64,000 bases of DNA from Larimichthys crocea. Its lineage: Eukaryota > Chordata > Actinopteri > Sciaenidae. The position numbers were made by a program, and so were the translations under genes. Below are positions 11,341 to 23,200 of this stretch, piece after piece. The notes under the pieces are model-generated. The model had not been told where the DNA came from, ran no database searches, and saw only the letters and a list, made by a program, of their open reading frames with translations. The stretch covers positions 4,950,642-5,014,641 of the forward strand of contig NC_040013.1 of assembly GCF_000972845.2 (NCBI RefSeq), in the 5' to 3' direction. How positions within the stretch are numbered: position 1 is the first letter of the stretch; each line of letters opens with the position of its first letter.

Positions 11341-14300
11341 GAGCAGAAATGTTGAATTGGAGACGACAGAAGGACTGAGAAGATTTAAGGAGTGGAGGTT
11401 AATGTGCAACATTCAGTTAATCTAAAAATGCACCTCGATGTAAAGCCTCATGACGGCTGTGAGTACTAGAGTGAACCAGGTTTAGTTGGCACACCTTTTC
11501 ATGTCATCAACTGAGCAGAAGTGTGTGTGAGTGCCATTATGTGGCTTGTTTACAGACATTTGTACCCTGAAATCTTTATCCATGCAAGTGCTTTCATAAG
11601 GCAGTTACAGGCGCTCTGTAAAGGAGGGCTATTGTTGGAGGGCTTGGTTGCCTGTTCTTCACTCTCCTTTGATCTGGCTTTATCAAAGTGTCTCACGGAA
11701 CATTGTCACTGTGAATTTGAACCACGCAACCAGAGTGCCAAGGCTCACATCAGGCATTTGCATTTGTATGGCCCGGTTAAATGAATATCATTGTAATCCA
11801 TGATTGAATGTGCACAGGTTCTCTGTGTGTGTAGGTGTGTGAGTGTGTGAGGATGTCGTGGTTGTTAACACACCCACTTTAGTGTTGAACTTGAAGATGC
11901 AGTTTTGTTTGAAATGAAACAATGAATAAATGGAACCAGTGAACGTTTCTGAATCATAGATGATTTTATTCCCAGAAAAAAAAAACACATGTATGATAAG
12001 GCCATTAAAAATCCACTCCAGTCAACACAGATTAGATTCAACTAATTTTTCTCCCTAAGCTGGGTTTGCGAACATAAATCCTTGAATAAATACTGTCATC
12101 AAGTGACACTTTTAGTAAGTGCTTTGACTGTGAGTTAGTGATTCTCTCTGTGGGCTCGTACCTTCACCAAAATAAGTTTTCGGGGCTTCCAGCTGTGAAA
12201 CAGAAACTGTTCCCGTCCCATATTACCTTTTTTGCATCCCAAGACAGTTTACAAAGCAGCTCCAGAGTTACCATCATCAGCACAGTGTTCGTCTCTGCTG
12301 TTGAGCTCATACGAGTTAAAAATAGTTGTAAAATATTAGTCACAATATCTGCGACCACGTGTTCATGCATTCACACACAAACTCCCAAAGACCTGACCTC
12401 ACCTGTTTGTGGACCGGCTGACCGACCACTGGTCGCGGCTAATAATGCGAACGCTTATTCAATGTGAGTCTTTGCTTTAAAGCTTCGGGCAGATTTTTCA
12501 TTTTGAGCTAAAAATCTAGTGTCAGCAGTTGAACATGTAGCCTTACCTCGGTTAGCAGCATGGGTGCGAAGCTACAGAGGATTATGATCCCTGAAACTGT
12601 ATTTGTGAATCCTCCAAGGGAGACATCAGGCTGTCAGTGTGAAATTAACTTAATAGGCCTGTCATTATTGTTGGAAATTTCTGCACGACAAGCACTTTCC
12701 TCCCATGTCCCTCTAACTTATTACCTGCCCACTGCTGCCAACTGCATACTTAGGCTTGTGTGTGCATGTGAGTGTGACTACAATTTATAGGCTGTCAAAG
12801 ATGTTTCTGTCTTCCTTGTGCAGTAAAATATGTCCGATAGCTCGTGTGTGCGTGGTTGTGTGTAGGTGTTGGCTTGAGTCTGTGCGCATGCTTCTCTATC
12901 AGTATATGCATTTATAATACAGCCCTAACCCTACAGGCACGTTGCAGCAAATATATAGTATACTCTGCGGATGCTGGTGTGTGCATTTGATTTAAACCAT
13001 GGACTCTATACGTCGAACAAAGTGTTTAAAGAGGATATGTTGCATATGAATTTGTATTTTTGTGATTAAGCACCCTCAGTTTCAGAGTGCAACACCACTG
13101 TCGTAAATATGGACAGCGAAACATCAAGCAAGGTCAACAACACAGCCCAGCTCCGGTTCTGGCACAACATTGACTCCACTCCCAGTCATCAGTAACATTA
13201 TCTAACAGCAGCTACTGTTTGCAGCAGTTCACTTTACTCTCCATCAGGAAACTCTACCAATAAAAGAGAGTTGTCACCTCTAACATATCTCTTATACAAA
13301 CACGCATAACCAACCAGGCCTGCTGACTCGCTCTGTTTCTTTTATTTGATGCAGTTAATCAAAAACCTATTACACCATCTTAACCCAGCTCCCATTACCC
13401 TTAAGCTGACCACATTACAAGTGGAATTGTATGTTTGCACACATACAGCAGACCTGAAGCATGCTCGGATATTGATGATCTGATGGTATCAATTTCACAG
13501 TGCCGAGACCCAGAAGCTCATAGCATTAATGTGGAATTGACTCTGTTTGACGTCTTATCCATTTAGAGGACCGCAGCTTTCGTGTATGTGTGTGTGTGTG
13601 TGCAAATGCCCTTGTGATACTCTCGTTTGTTATGTACCTTTGTGTGTTTCAGTTCAAGATAAATACTGCAAAGTTGTGTCAGTGCAAATGGACTTTAGTC
13701 TCAGTTCAACTTTAATACATCACTGAAATACATGTTTTTGTCTGCAGGGGCGGTAGCAGTACACTTACTCTGTTTTATTAATGATCCCAAACTGACAATG
13801 AATCAAGTCTGTACTGACATGAGTGTTCAACAAGTAATTGAATTCATTACAACAGCTTCCTATTGACCTTTAAAATGGCACACAATTGGTCAAGTGCCAC
13901 TTCATGGAAAGAGTAATGCCCCTATTAGATAAGGACGGGGGGAAGAGGTGTTTCCTGAACTAGGACACCTAAAAAAAAAAGGAGGGAGCACACCTGGGGT
14001 TTCACTCTGGTCTGCTCTCATCATGTGTCTTGTCAGTGAGGCAATCCAGAAAGAGTAGAGTCATGCAGTTTTGTAGTTCACTATCCCTTGTGCTCTTTTA
14101 TCCGGACCATTACGGAGGAGCTCTTTCCTGGATATGGTTGACAGTATAGATTTAATCAAGATGTTCTCTGTGTCAGTGCTTGTATCTGAAGTAGTTGTAT
14201 GCAACATTGATAGCTGAGCTTTTTCACAAGTTTGTGCCTGGGATTTATGTAGACTCAGTGGGAGAAAGTCTTCATTCATCCTCTCTCTGCGACCTGTCTT

Positions 14301-17009
14301 TCCTCCATGTTCACCAAAAATCAGCTTGTTTCAATCACGTACAGCCTCTCTTATACTCCGCATTTTGGATTGTGTGGTATTTTTTTTTCTTACTTTTGAT
14401 CATCGTACTACCATTAAGTTGTCTAAACTGCCTATTCTCTATCACTTTTTATTCCTCATCATCTCACTCTTTTAGACCAGACTGTGCTGTGCCGTAACTG
14501 TCTAAAGAAAATGCTGCAGTCAGTGAATACAATAATAATCTTTTCTCTTCCTGAAGTCTTTAACTCTCTGCCCTCTGCGTCTTGTCTCTTGCATTTTTCT
14601 CTGTCGTGTCGTGTCGCGTCTGTCTGCCTGTCTTTCCCTCTTTCATCTTCTGCTTTCACCTCTCTCTCTCTTTGTCTTTTGATTCTCATCATAATAAAGC
14701 AGAGATAACACTCCATCCTATGCAAAATACATGTGGGATGGGATGTTGCTGCTAAAAAAAGAAACATATCTCTCTAATGGTCTAAAAATAAATTCGTGTT
14801 ACATAAAAAGAGACACTGCTTCATATCATATAGTCTATCTGCGAGAAGTGAACGTGTACAGGAGTTCATCTTACACAGAAATCAAAAGTAATATCTATGA
14901 AAATCACCTATATTTAATGTGAAGTACTATCTGTAATATACAGTTTAACCAAGGAGCAATGTACAATCTGTCACCCATAGGTGGCACCACCCATTTTTAT
15001 ATCTACAGTAGATACAATAAGGTAGATAGGAACACAAGCACAAATGCTGGGCAACAAACTAATCCTTTAAAGACATGTTTGATTGATATAGATGACGGTT
15101 CCTTATTTTAAGGATATTTTTTTTAACATGAGAGCAAATCTTTTAATAACTACATGTTCTGATCTGTATTAGGCACTGGGGTCTTTTATGTTGCACCAGC
15201 AAAACTGCACATCAGCATTTTTTGTAATCCATTCACTGGGTTGATAATGAGTGTTTAACTTTGATATGATAGTGCGTATAAAACCATTAATTAGATGTAT
15301 TGTGATTGTTGGAGCAGCTACAGATTATTTGGGTCTTTACATTTAGACTCCCATCTGTACAACAAACGCTTCATTTACACATTATGATAAATCGTTAAGA
15401 TTGGGGCAGCAGGGATTGTTTCCATTACCAAGCTCTCGGAAACCACCGCTTATCCGATTAAATCTGCCACGTCGCATGATAATGTGCACGTTACCGTACA
15501 TTAAGATCTTTTAGTACAGTTTGTTTAAGCAGGGGGTGTACACAAATCCCCCCAAAAAAGAAAGATGATGTGCTGTCGATCATAAAAACATAGTTACATA
15601 ACATGTTAGCTGCAACTTTACAACAAGCAAAAAGTCCACAAATAAAATTCAGACAAAGACAACTAAAAAAAACGAATCCCCCCACACTTTTCCTTTTTCA
15701 CTTCTACACATACTGACAGATCTTAACGTGTTGAGAACAAATGCCACTCGAGTGTTGAATGAAAGTGGAGGAAACGTGTCGTCACGCACACGCCTAAAGC
15801 CACTCTTCCTCTTTCTCCTTCTTTTGTGTGTGAATAGGCCTCAAAGTAACAGGATGTCTCAAAGCTTGCTTGTTTGTGTCTCAATTAAGCAGAAAAAAAA
15901 CACAGTCATGAGATTTCAATTAAAACAGTATCTCACTAATGAGCCCAAAACAAGAACATAAGCTGCCAATTAACACCTAATTCCTTTATTCTGGCGCACA
16001 AAGACTTTATATTTGGTATTTGGCACGCTTCCACACAACATCATGGGAAGTAAAACAATCTGTTTGCAAATTTGTCTTTTATGCTTCTTTAAAATATCTG
16101 GATCTTTAAGCGAAAAAGCCAGCTTGAGGAAACAATGTGTCGTCACGCTGTTTGTTGCCTTTGTTTGAACGCATTTGTCCTGGATTAATGCAACAGATAT
16201 TACAGAAAGACTCTACCTACCAGTCAGCTGCTGAATCATTTATGAGAATCGACGCTGAAAGGACCTGCAGATTCAGAATAAATGTATAATTTGGCAAAAC
16301 ACTTTGAGCTTTCAGCGTGGAAATTTCTCTAGTGTACAAATGTCAGTCGTACACACACACACAGAAATGCAAATTCCTTATCCACCATCCACCCACAGCT
16401 CTCACGTTGTAAGTCAAAGCAGCAGCATCCGTGACACTACCAGCAGAGTTATGAACTATGAACACTGACCTTTGACCTGTAAACTGTCAGGGGGAATTAC
16501 ATGCTGGTGATGGAGGGCGTTTTAATTATGTATAAGGACAGAAAGTCATGAATCCTCCCACTTTACACTGACACTAGAAAGTGTGACACTGCTAGTGGAA
16601 GAATTTATGGCGTACATTTATGTATGTTCCCTGGTGTGTGTGTGTGTGCACATACTGTAGTTTGTCACTGTTGGATTTCATGTTTGGCTTTATGCCATTA
16701 CATGTGCAGTATTGCAGAAGCTAACCTTTATTATAATTCACCATCACCATTCATTATGCATTTAGACATAACAAACTAGTCTTGATAAACTGATATGTTT
16801 ATATGAATGCATATGAATATGTAACCAAGGGTAGATTTTGGCAGCAGAAGCATCATTACTGGAAACAGTTTGAAAAAGGGCAAAGTGTGGATGCTATGTT
16901 TGGACACTGTACTCTGTACAGTACGTACACTGCAATGTGCAAAGCATTTATGTGTCGGATTGTGACTGAGGGTGGTCTTCATGGATCTGTGGGAGTTAAA
17001 TTACAGCTC
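11341..17009. other. Intron 1, 5' part, no exon recognised
   Basis: Noncoding sequence with short GT runs (about 13585-13600 and 16630-16650) and A runs. No recognisable exon or RNA gene. A smooth, non-repetitive stretch around 16400-16530 might be conserved, but this cannot be judged from one sequence. Confidence 0.55.
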
Positions 17010-17440
17010 TATGGGAGGCTTGTTCAACCACTGTGAAGCCAGGATGGCAAACAGTCGTGACTTTGTTGAGTGGTATAGCTGGGTGCTCCTCATAGTGCAC
17101 CCAACAATAGCAAGCTGGTTGGCAGCAGCAGAGCGTAGTGAGCGTAGGCTGGGGTTGACTATGTCCTGGATGTAGGATTGCAGCATGTCAGGCTTTTGAA
17201 TGAATGGTAGTGCAGGCAAGTGGTGTATTATAGGGAGGAACTTGGACGGACTTTTGCATTCTGCATGAGCTGCAGAGGTCGGACGACACATAAAGGCACA
17301 CCGGCCAGGAGCGAGTAGCGGTAGTCTAAGGTTGAGATGACAAGAGCCTGGACGAGAACCAGGAATATATTTGTCGGAGGCTGTTAACTTAATGAAAAGG
17401 CACACTGTGAGGTGTGAGGGGGAAAAAGTATTGGAAATGC
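17010..17440 (-). mobile_element. LINE relic (reverse-transcriptase C-terminal region), antisense to trpm3
   Basis: On the minus strand, 17361-17256 reads VLVQALVIST, LDYRYSLLAGVPLCVV and RPLQLMQNA. This matches the conserved LINE pattern ..LDYCNSLL.G.P.....LQ..QNAAARL of L2-like elements. Farther along the minus strand a different frame (about 17120-17000) reads PSLRSLRSAAANQLAI, resembling the downstream domain. A frameshift separates the parts. The 148-codon open frame at 17001-17447 is partly this relic and has no independent function. Family placement is by pattern memory only. Confidence 0.6.
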
Positions 17441-17701
17441 ATCCCAAGCTAGGGAGACTAAAATTAGAGCGTGTCTAATATTCTTAGAGCTAAATCCATG
17501 TTGTTACTAAAGTGCGAGTAATCAATCAAGCTGTTGTTCACGTTGAACCGGAGCCAGACAATCAGTGCTACTTTGACCGTGTGGTGAAATGCAGCCAGAT
17601 CAGTTTGGAAATCAGAACCATGGACAGCGACAGCACAGAGCCGTAACCCTGACGACAGACGACAGGCCTTTGATTCAACACAGACGGTGTTATTCATTAG
17701 A

Positions 17702-17955
17702 GATACAACTAACAGTTATTTCCATTAGTGATTAACGTACAAATTATTTTCTTGTTTAATCATTTGGCCTATTACATGTTGGAAAATGTAATGTAGAAAA
17801 TGTGTAGAAATCCTTATAGGGCCATATTCATATAGATATATGTGAGTGACATATATCAAATTAAAATTTATTTTTTCTGTCCAACCAACAATCCAAAACC
17901 TGAACATGTTCACTTTATTATCAGAAGAAAATATGTAAATTAAGTCTCCTAAGAC
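17702..17955 (-). repeat. Interspersed repeat family B, inverted degenerate copy
   Basis: Resembles, in reverse orientation, a common teleost repeat that starts 'gctgcaactaacgattattttcatt' and later contains 'aaccaacaatccaaaacc' and 'tttactgtca'. Here these appear as acaactaacagttatttcc, ccaaccaacaatccaaaacc and ttcactttattatcag. Diverged from the copy at 19715-19985, which lies in the opposite orientation 2 kb away. Confidence 0.5.
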
Positions 17956-17999
17956 TTGTACTGTACCTTTGATATTGTATAATGGTGATAATTTTCTAT

Positions 18000-18284
18000 C
18001 AGGCTGGCACAGTGGTTTGTGCCGTTGCCTCACAGCAGCAAGGTTTCTCGGTTTGAACCTCTGCTGGGTCCATTCTGTATGGAGACATGCAGTTAATTGG
18101 TGGCTCTACATTGCCTGAGAGCATGAAGGGTTATCTGTCTCTGTGTGTCAGCCCTGTGATGAACTGGAGACTTGTCCAGGGTGCACCCTGCCTCTCATTC
18201 AGTGTCAGCTGAGATAGACTCCAGCCCCACCGTGACCCTGATAAAGGATAAGCGGTTACAGATGGATGGATGGATGGATGGACG
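18000..18284 (+). mobile_element. tRNA-headed SINE-type element with (GGAT)n tail, internally deleted
   Basis: The head carries a pol III A-box match (tggcacagtgg, 18005-18015) and a degenerate B box (ggtttgaacct, 18050-18060), followed by the body blocks gacatgcagttaattggt, cctgtgatgaactgg, gagatagactccagcc and ggataagcggttaca. It ends in a GGAT tandem (18261-18283). This is the block order of a very abundant percomorph repeat; the part between 'tctgta' and 'gacatgcag' is missing. It is not a tRNA gene, as the cloverleaf cannot be completed. Confidence 0.65.
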
Positions 18285-19639
18285 GTTATTTTCCATGATG
18301 TTTTATGAACAAGGTGTTTTTTGTGCTTTTTTGTGCTTTCTCAGATAATTACAAAGAAAAGGAACATTAACTATTCACAGGTTGACCATCATGAACATTA
18401 CACGTTAAGACTGAACGGGTGTTGTAGATTTTAACTTTTAAGAATAATTCTTGTACCTGTGCTCAGATTTTATTGTATAGCTGTGATACAGTAACCGTAC
18501 AAAGAAATAAGAGAGCACATCTTCCCCAGAAATGAGATGGGACTTTGATTGTGTATCGCAGAGAAAGTGTGTGTGAGACTTGAAATTACATACGTGCTCT
18601 AATATGAATCTGCACTGATAGGGTGTCACCCGTTTAAACCTCAGACAGACTCTTGGGAATGGACGCGCAGGCATGGCTGAATGTGGACGTCTGAGCATGA
18701 CGTAGTCTGTAAATAATTGATATGGCCTTGGTAAATGTGGTGTGTCTTCTGTAAAAGTAAAAGTCTGAGTCATGCTTTAACTTCTCCACATTTAAACTAA
18801 TAAATGTGCAAGCTTCTGGTTGACACAGTATATTTTCCTGTGTGGTTCGTTGACCCAATTCAACACCAAAACCTGCCTGGTTGCTTACATTGAGGTGCCG
18901 TTTATCATGCAAAGAAGACAGACTGAGAAGATTGAATATTATTGTTTTCACTCTGTGCATATTTCTGATTTATGCCTTTTATTGGCTTTATCATTTTTAA
19001 GGCATCAAATAAAAAACTAAGTGTTTTTTTATTAGCTTTCTTTTTAATACTGCTGCACATGTGGTTGTTTCTGCCTCACAGATTTGTGGGATAAACATTA
19101 GTCATTGTTAAGATATTTATTGAATTGTAACAGCACGGCGGGGGGAAAAATACGTAATGTTTAAGTTTCTTTGCAAAAAGATGCAAAATGAGCTTTGTGG
19201 CTTGTTGCTAATCATCTCCTCTTCATGAAAAGACAGAATAACTGGCACCTTATCTGTTGTGTTGGAGGGCTGGTGTGACAGCCAAACGGAAAGGAGTGAA
19301 TAATAGATTTTTTTATAATAGGAATACTGTTGAAAGAGAGTAAGATTCTTTATGACAGGAAGAGTCCTTTAACAAAACACTTTGATCAGAGAGATCATTG
19401 GAACAGAGCACTCTCTCTCTGCCTGCCCTTCCTTATGTAATGTCTCATTTCATCACTCCATAGATCGGTGCCTTTCCATCTGTTTCCCTCTTTGCTTCAG
19501 TGTCGCCCTGATAAGTACCCTCTTCTGCTCTCTCATGTTTTCTCTATATTGATCATAGAAAAACTACGACATCAGAACCGACCGCATATTGACAGAAAAC
19601 ACTTTTAATCTTATGCATATAAATCAAGAATCTAGAGAA

Positions 19640-19700
19640 GATTGATACCACTATAAAGTAAGGGCCAGGGCCCAATTAGCTAAGCTTAGCATAAAATCTC
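19640..19700 (-). repeat. Repeat family C, inverted partial arm
   Basis: Contains agattgataccact and ttagctaagcttagcataaa (19676-19695), the reverse complement of the end blocks of the family C sequence found at 19990-20262. Together the two arms bracket a family B copy. Confidence 0.45.
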
Positions 19701-19714
19701 AGCTGGTTGCCTGG

Positions 19715-19985
19715 TAACTGCAATGATTAATTGGTTAATTAATTGGTTGTCAACTATTAAATGAATCGCCAACTATTTTGATCATCAATTAATGATCATT
19801 TTTTTGGGTTTCTTTAGTCCTCTTTGACAGTAAAGTGAATATCTTTGGGTTGTGGACAAAACAAGACAAATGAGGACGTCTGCTGGGGCTTTAGGGAACA
19901 GTGACTAACATTTCTCACCATTTCACGCTCCAAACAACCAAATCGATTAACTGAGAAAACAACAGATCAATCAGTAATGCAAATA
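19715..19985 (+). repeat. Interspersed repeat family B, + strand copy
   Basis: Blocks in the expected order: attaattggttgtcaactatt, aatcgccaactattttgat, a block at 19836-19887 (tgaatatctttgggttgtgg, then acaaaacaagacaaatgagg), tttctcaccattt, ccaaacaaccaaatcgatta and aatcagtaatgcaaataa. It is much better preserved than the copy at 17.7 kb. I recognise the family as widespread in teleosts but cannot name it with certainty. Confidence 0.6.
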
Positions 19986-19989
19986 ACTG

Positions 19990-20262
19990 TTTGGACTCCA
20001 GGAATTGTCTGCACCTGGTTGCTGGTCGCCAAGAAATAGATCCAGCATGTGACTTCTGGTAAAGGCACAGCTTGTCCCTTTTATTTCAGTGTGTGTTATA
20101 AAACAAGGCACACACTCACTGTTTCCCCCTGCTTCCAGTGTTTATGCTAAGCTAAGCTTATCCCCCTCTTGGCTCCAGCTTAACAGTCATAGTGATTTTG
20201 ACTCTGAGCAGGAAAGCAAATAAATGTATTTCTCAAAACGTCAGAACTATTCTTTTTAACGT
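19990..20262. repeat. Interspersed repeat family C
   Basis: Blocks ccaagaaatagatccagcat, gtttccccctgcttccagtg, tttatgctaagctaagctta (20141-20160) and gcaaataaatgtatttctca (near 20220) occur in the usual order of a common teleost repeat characterised by 'gctaagctaagcta' and 'gaactattc' near its end. Non-coding. Confidence 0.6.
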
Positions 20263-23200
20263 CGTTCCGATCTAGTCAGAGAAAAGGAAAGAGCTCATTA
20301 CATTTGTCAAATTCCTGCGGTTCAAATGTTTTAACTAATTTTGATTCTGGTGCTTGGAGCTAAGTATGCTTTGATGTTCTGTTGTCCAGCTGCTCAGCAA
20401 TATGTGCAGTGTTTGGAAGTGGGGCAGGTCATTAACCGCACACACACACACACACATTATTGTCGATATCGTAATGAGCTCCTCTGTCTCCATAAACACG
20501 TCTTTATTTAAGGCTTATAACACTTTTAATTGACAATCGATATGTGGTCAGTAAGAGTTTGGAAGCTGTTCAATAATTCAAAAGTGCTCGACTCTTTATC
20601 AAAATGGATCTCCATCGCTTCCCACTGCCTCTTTGCAGTAATCTGTTGTTAGCTGTTTGCCCGTATCCGTCTCTCACTCCAGCTTCCTACTAAAAATTGT
20701 TTTCTGCAGCTCACACAGTATGTTATGTCAGTTGAGTGATCTCACTCAGATCATTAGCTGTGAGTGGTGGCATCTTAAATCATGCTGGGGCAGCTTTAGT
20801 TCCCCCAGATGCCTCCTCCAAAATGCTTCCCTGTACTTACACACATCCAAAAAACACACACACATGCTGCCAAATCGTGCATACACATCCCATTTGCACA
20901 GAGCAGTTAATTCCTAGAACATCCCAACACACATGCGGGCGCCTAAAACAGGTAACCAAGGAGACAATGTTTTTGTATTACAGGTCTGTGCTTTCACTTC
21001 GGCTTAGAGTTGTAATGATACTTTTAATAGAAGTCTGTTCCCAGTCCAGCATAATGGAGCGAATGGATAGGGAGTCTGCACCCAGTGGAGGCGTTTGGGG
21101 TTTTCCCTCAGCTGAAACACACACGCACACACACACATGTAAGAAGCATGAAGGCTCTTTGAAGATCAGCTGTAACATTAAGCCTCAATTTTTTAAATCT
21201 GTTGAAAAATAGGCTGAATTCCTGGTGTGTCACTGTGGGCCTCCCAGGAATTAAGACCTTGTGTTATGCAAATTGTCCTCTCCGTTTCTGTTCGTTCATT
21301 CCCCGCATCACAGCCTTTATTTCTGTGCCTCCGTCTCTCTCTTACTCTCTCCAAACCCTCTTACCATCCTTCGCTCTGCAACTTTTGTCCCCTTTAAATG
21401 GAAGGAACAGCTCTAAATCTCATGGCACAGCTATAGGACAGCACCCAGGGGAGCTCTACCAGCTGCACTCAGGCTGTGTGTGTGTGTGCATCTTTGCACT
21501 TGTACATGTGTATGCATAAGCCCACCTGTGTTTGAGTATACATTCTGTGCCTGTTGCGCATTTAAGTGCAACTTACCATCTGTTGGAAATGTACAGGACG
21601 GAGGTGGGAACAGGACTGAGAAAAAAAGAGCGAGTAGGGAGGTGCAAAAGAATATGAGAATAAACCAGTTGTATAATGAAGGCGAATAAGATTGTGTGTG
21701 TGTGTTTTTATATGTGTGTTAGTGTGTGAGTATGAGAGAGACATTAGTGGCAGATGTGAGTATGTGTGCCTGCGTCTGTAAATTGGATATTGGGACATGG
21801 AAAATGAAAGTGAACAGCATGGCCACACAGGGCTATTTTTGTCCTTCCATCCATCTCTCAGTCCTTCTCACACTCTCTCAGCTCTGGATTTCTCTCCCCC
21901 TCCCCTCCCTCCTTTCCCCCAAATTTCCTCCTCCCTTTTATTCTCTTCTGTGTCATCTCTCCCTTTCTCCTCCTGCCCGATATATATCTGATTTATCTCT
22001 GCCCAGTCAAACCAGTCCAGCCTCTCTCTATCATCCCATCTCTAAGAGACCAGTCACACTTCACATCTTAGACTCTGGTTACAGCCCCTTACCCTGAAGG
22101 AATGACTGTCATTTCGCATCTAAGAGGTTATTATAGCTGTGCTCCAGTTTGGCTTCCAAAGAGTTTTTTTTTTGTTTTTTTTTTTACAACAGTCAGTCTA
22201 AAATTATCTCTGCAATCGTCTCATAAATCATTTCCTCACACGGCCCTTTAAATGTTCTGCAAAATTCTGCATCCGAGTTGCAGATTTCCAGCCTGTCCTA
22301 TATTTTATTGCATAATATTTAGTCATGTAGTCAGTTAAAAAAAACAAGCAAAAATATTTTACATTTAAAACATATTTGCACTGCTCAGAAGTCGCTCTGC
22401 TCTTATGCCCCTGAGGATAATTCTTTGGAAAACTCTCCAATAGTTATGCAGGATTTACCTCCACTCCTTTTCATCTTTCCCCTTACCCGCTTCAACAGTA
22501 GACAGCTCAGCTATGGTACATTAATCTGTATTTATAAAAATTCAATTTCTGCCTCGGCTACAGTAAGAGGTGATTTCCATACGAGGGGAAATGAGGGTCA
22601 CTCTGGCTGATCAGATCGGCAGCAGGTTGAGATTTATTGGACAGGACTGATAACGAACGTAATGAATTATAGTCTGGAGGTAATTCTAGAAAGAGTTACT
22701 CTATGAAGTTTGATAAGAAAACAAATAAAAGCTTCATAGAGCTGCTGCTAGGCATGTCAGCTTGCATTAAAGTGAATGACTGTTCTCATGTGCAGACATA
22801 AGGCACAGAAAATATCATACCATTACAATTTGTACAAACAAACGTGGGCAGCCTGAACATCATTTTATACACCTGTGCATTCCTCTGTGCAGGTATACCG
22901 TTATAGCTTTGATACTCCTCCGCTCTGTAAATTCACACATGCTGCTTTCTTTCTGTTCTCTGCACAGCACGTATGTACAGTATGGATGTTCTAACACTGT
23001 GCCTCCCACAAGAGTGTGCAACAACAGTGGCAGAACATCAAGAGGATTATACTCTCTATGAGGACAACTAGAGACTTAGAGCACCGCTCTCCCTCTGCTT
23101 GCCTTTTCAGCCTGATCCCAAAAGGCAGGAGGAAAGTAGGATGCATCACTCTTCCAGATAGAAAGAGAGAGGGTGGAGGGATGATAGGCAGAAAAGGGAG

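Noticed and set aside
18000..18075. Possible tRNA gene
   Set aside because: A- and B-box matches are present but no cloverleaf or anticodon arm forms, and the body and tail are those of a SINE-type repeat.
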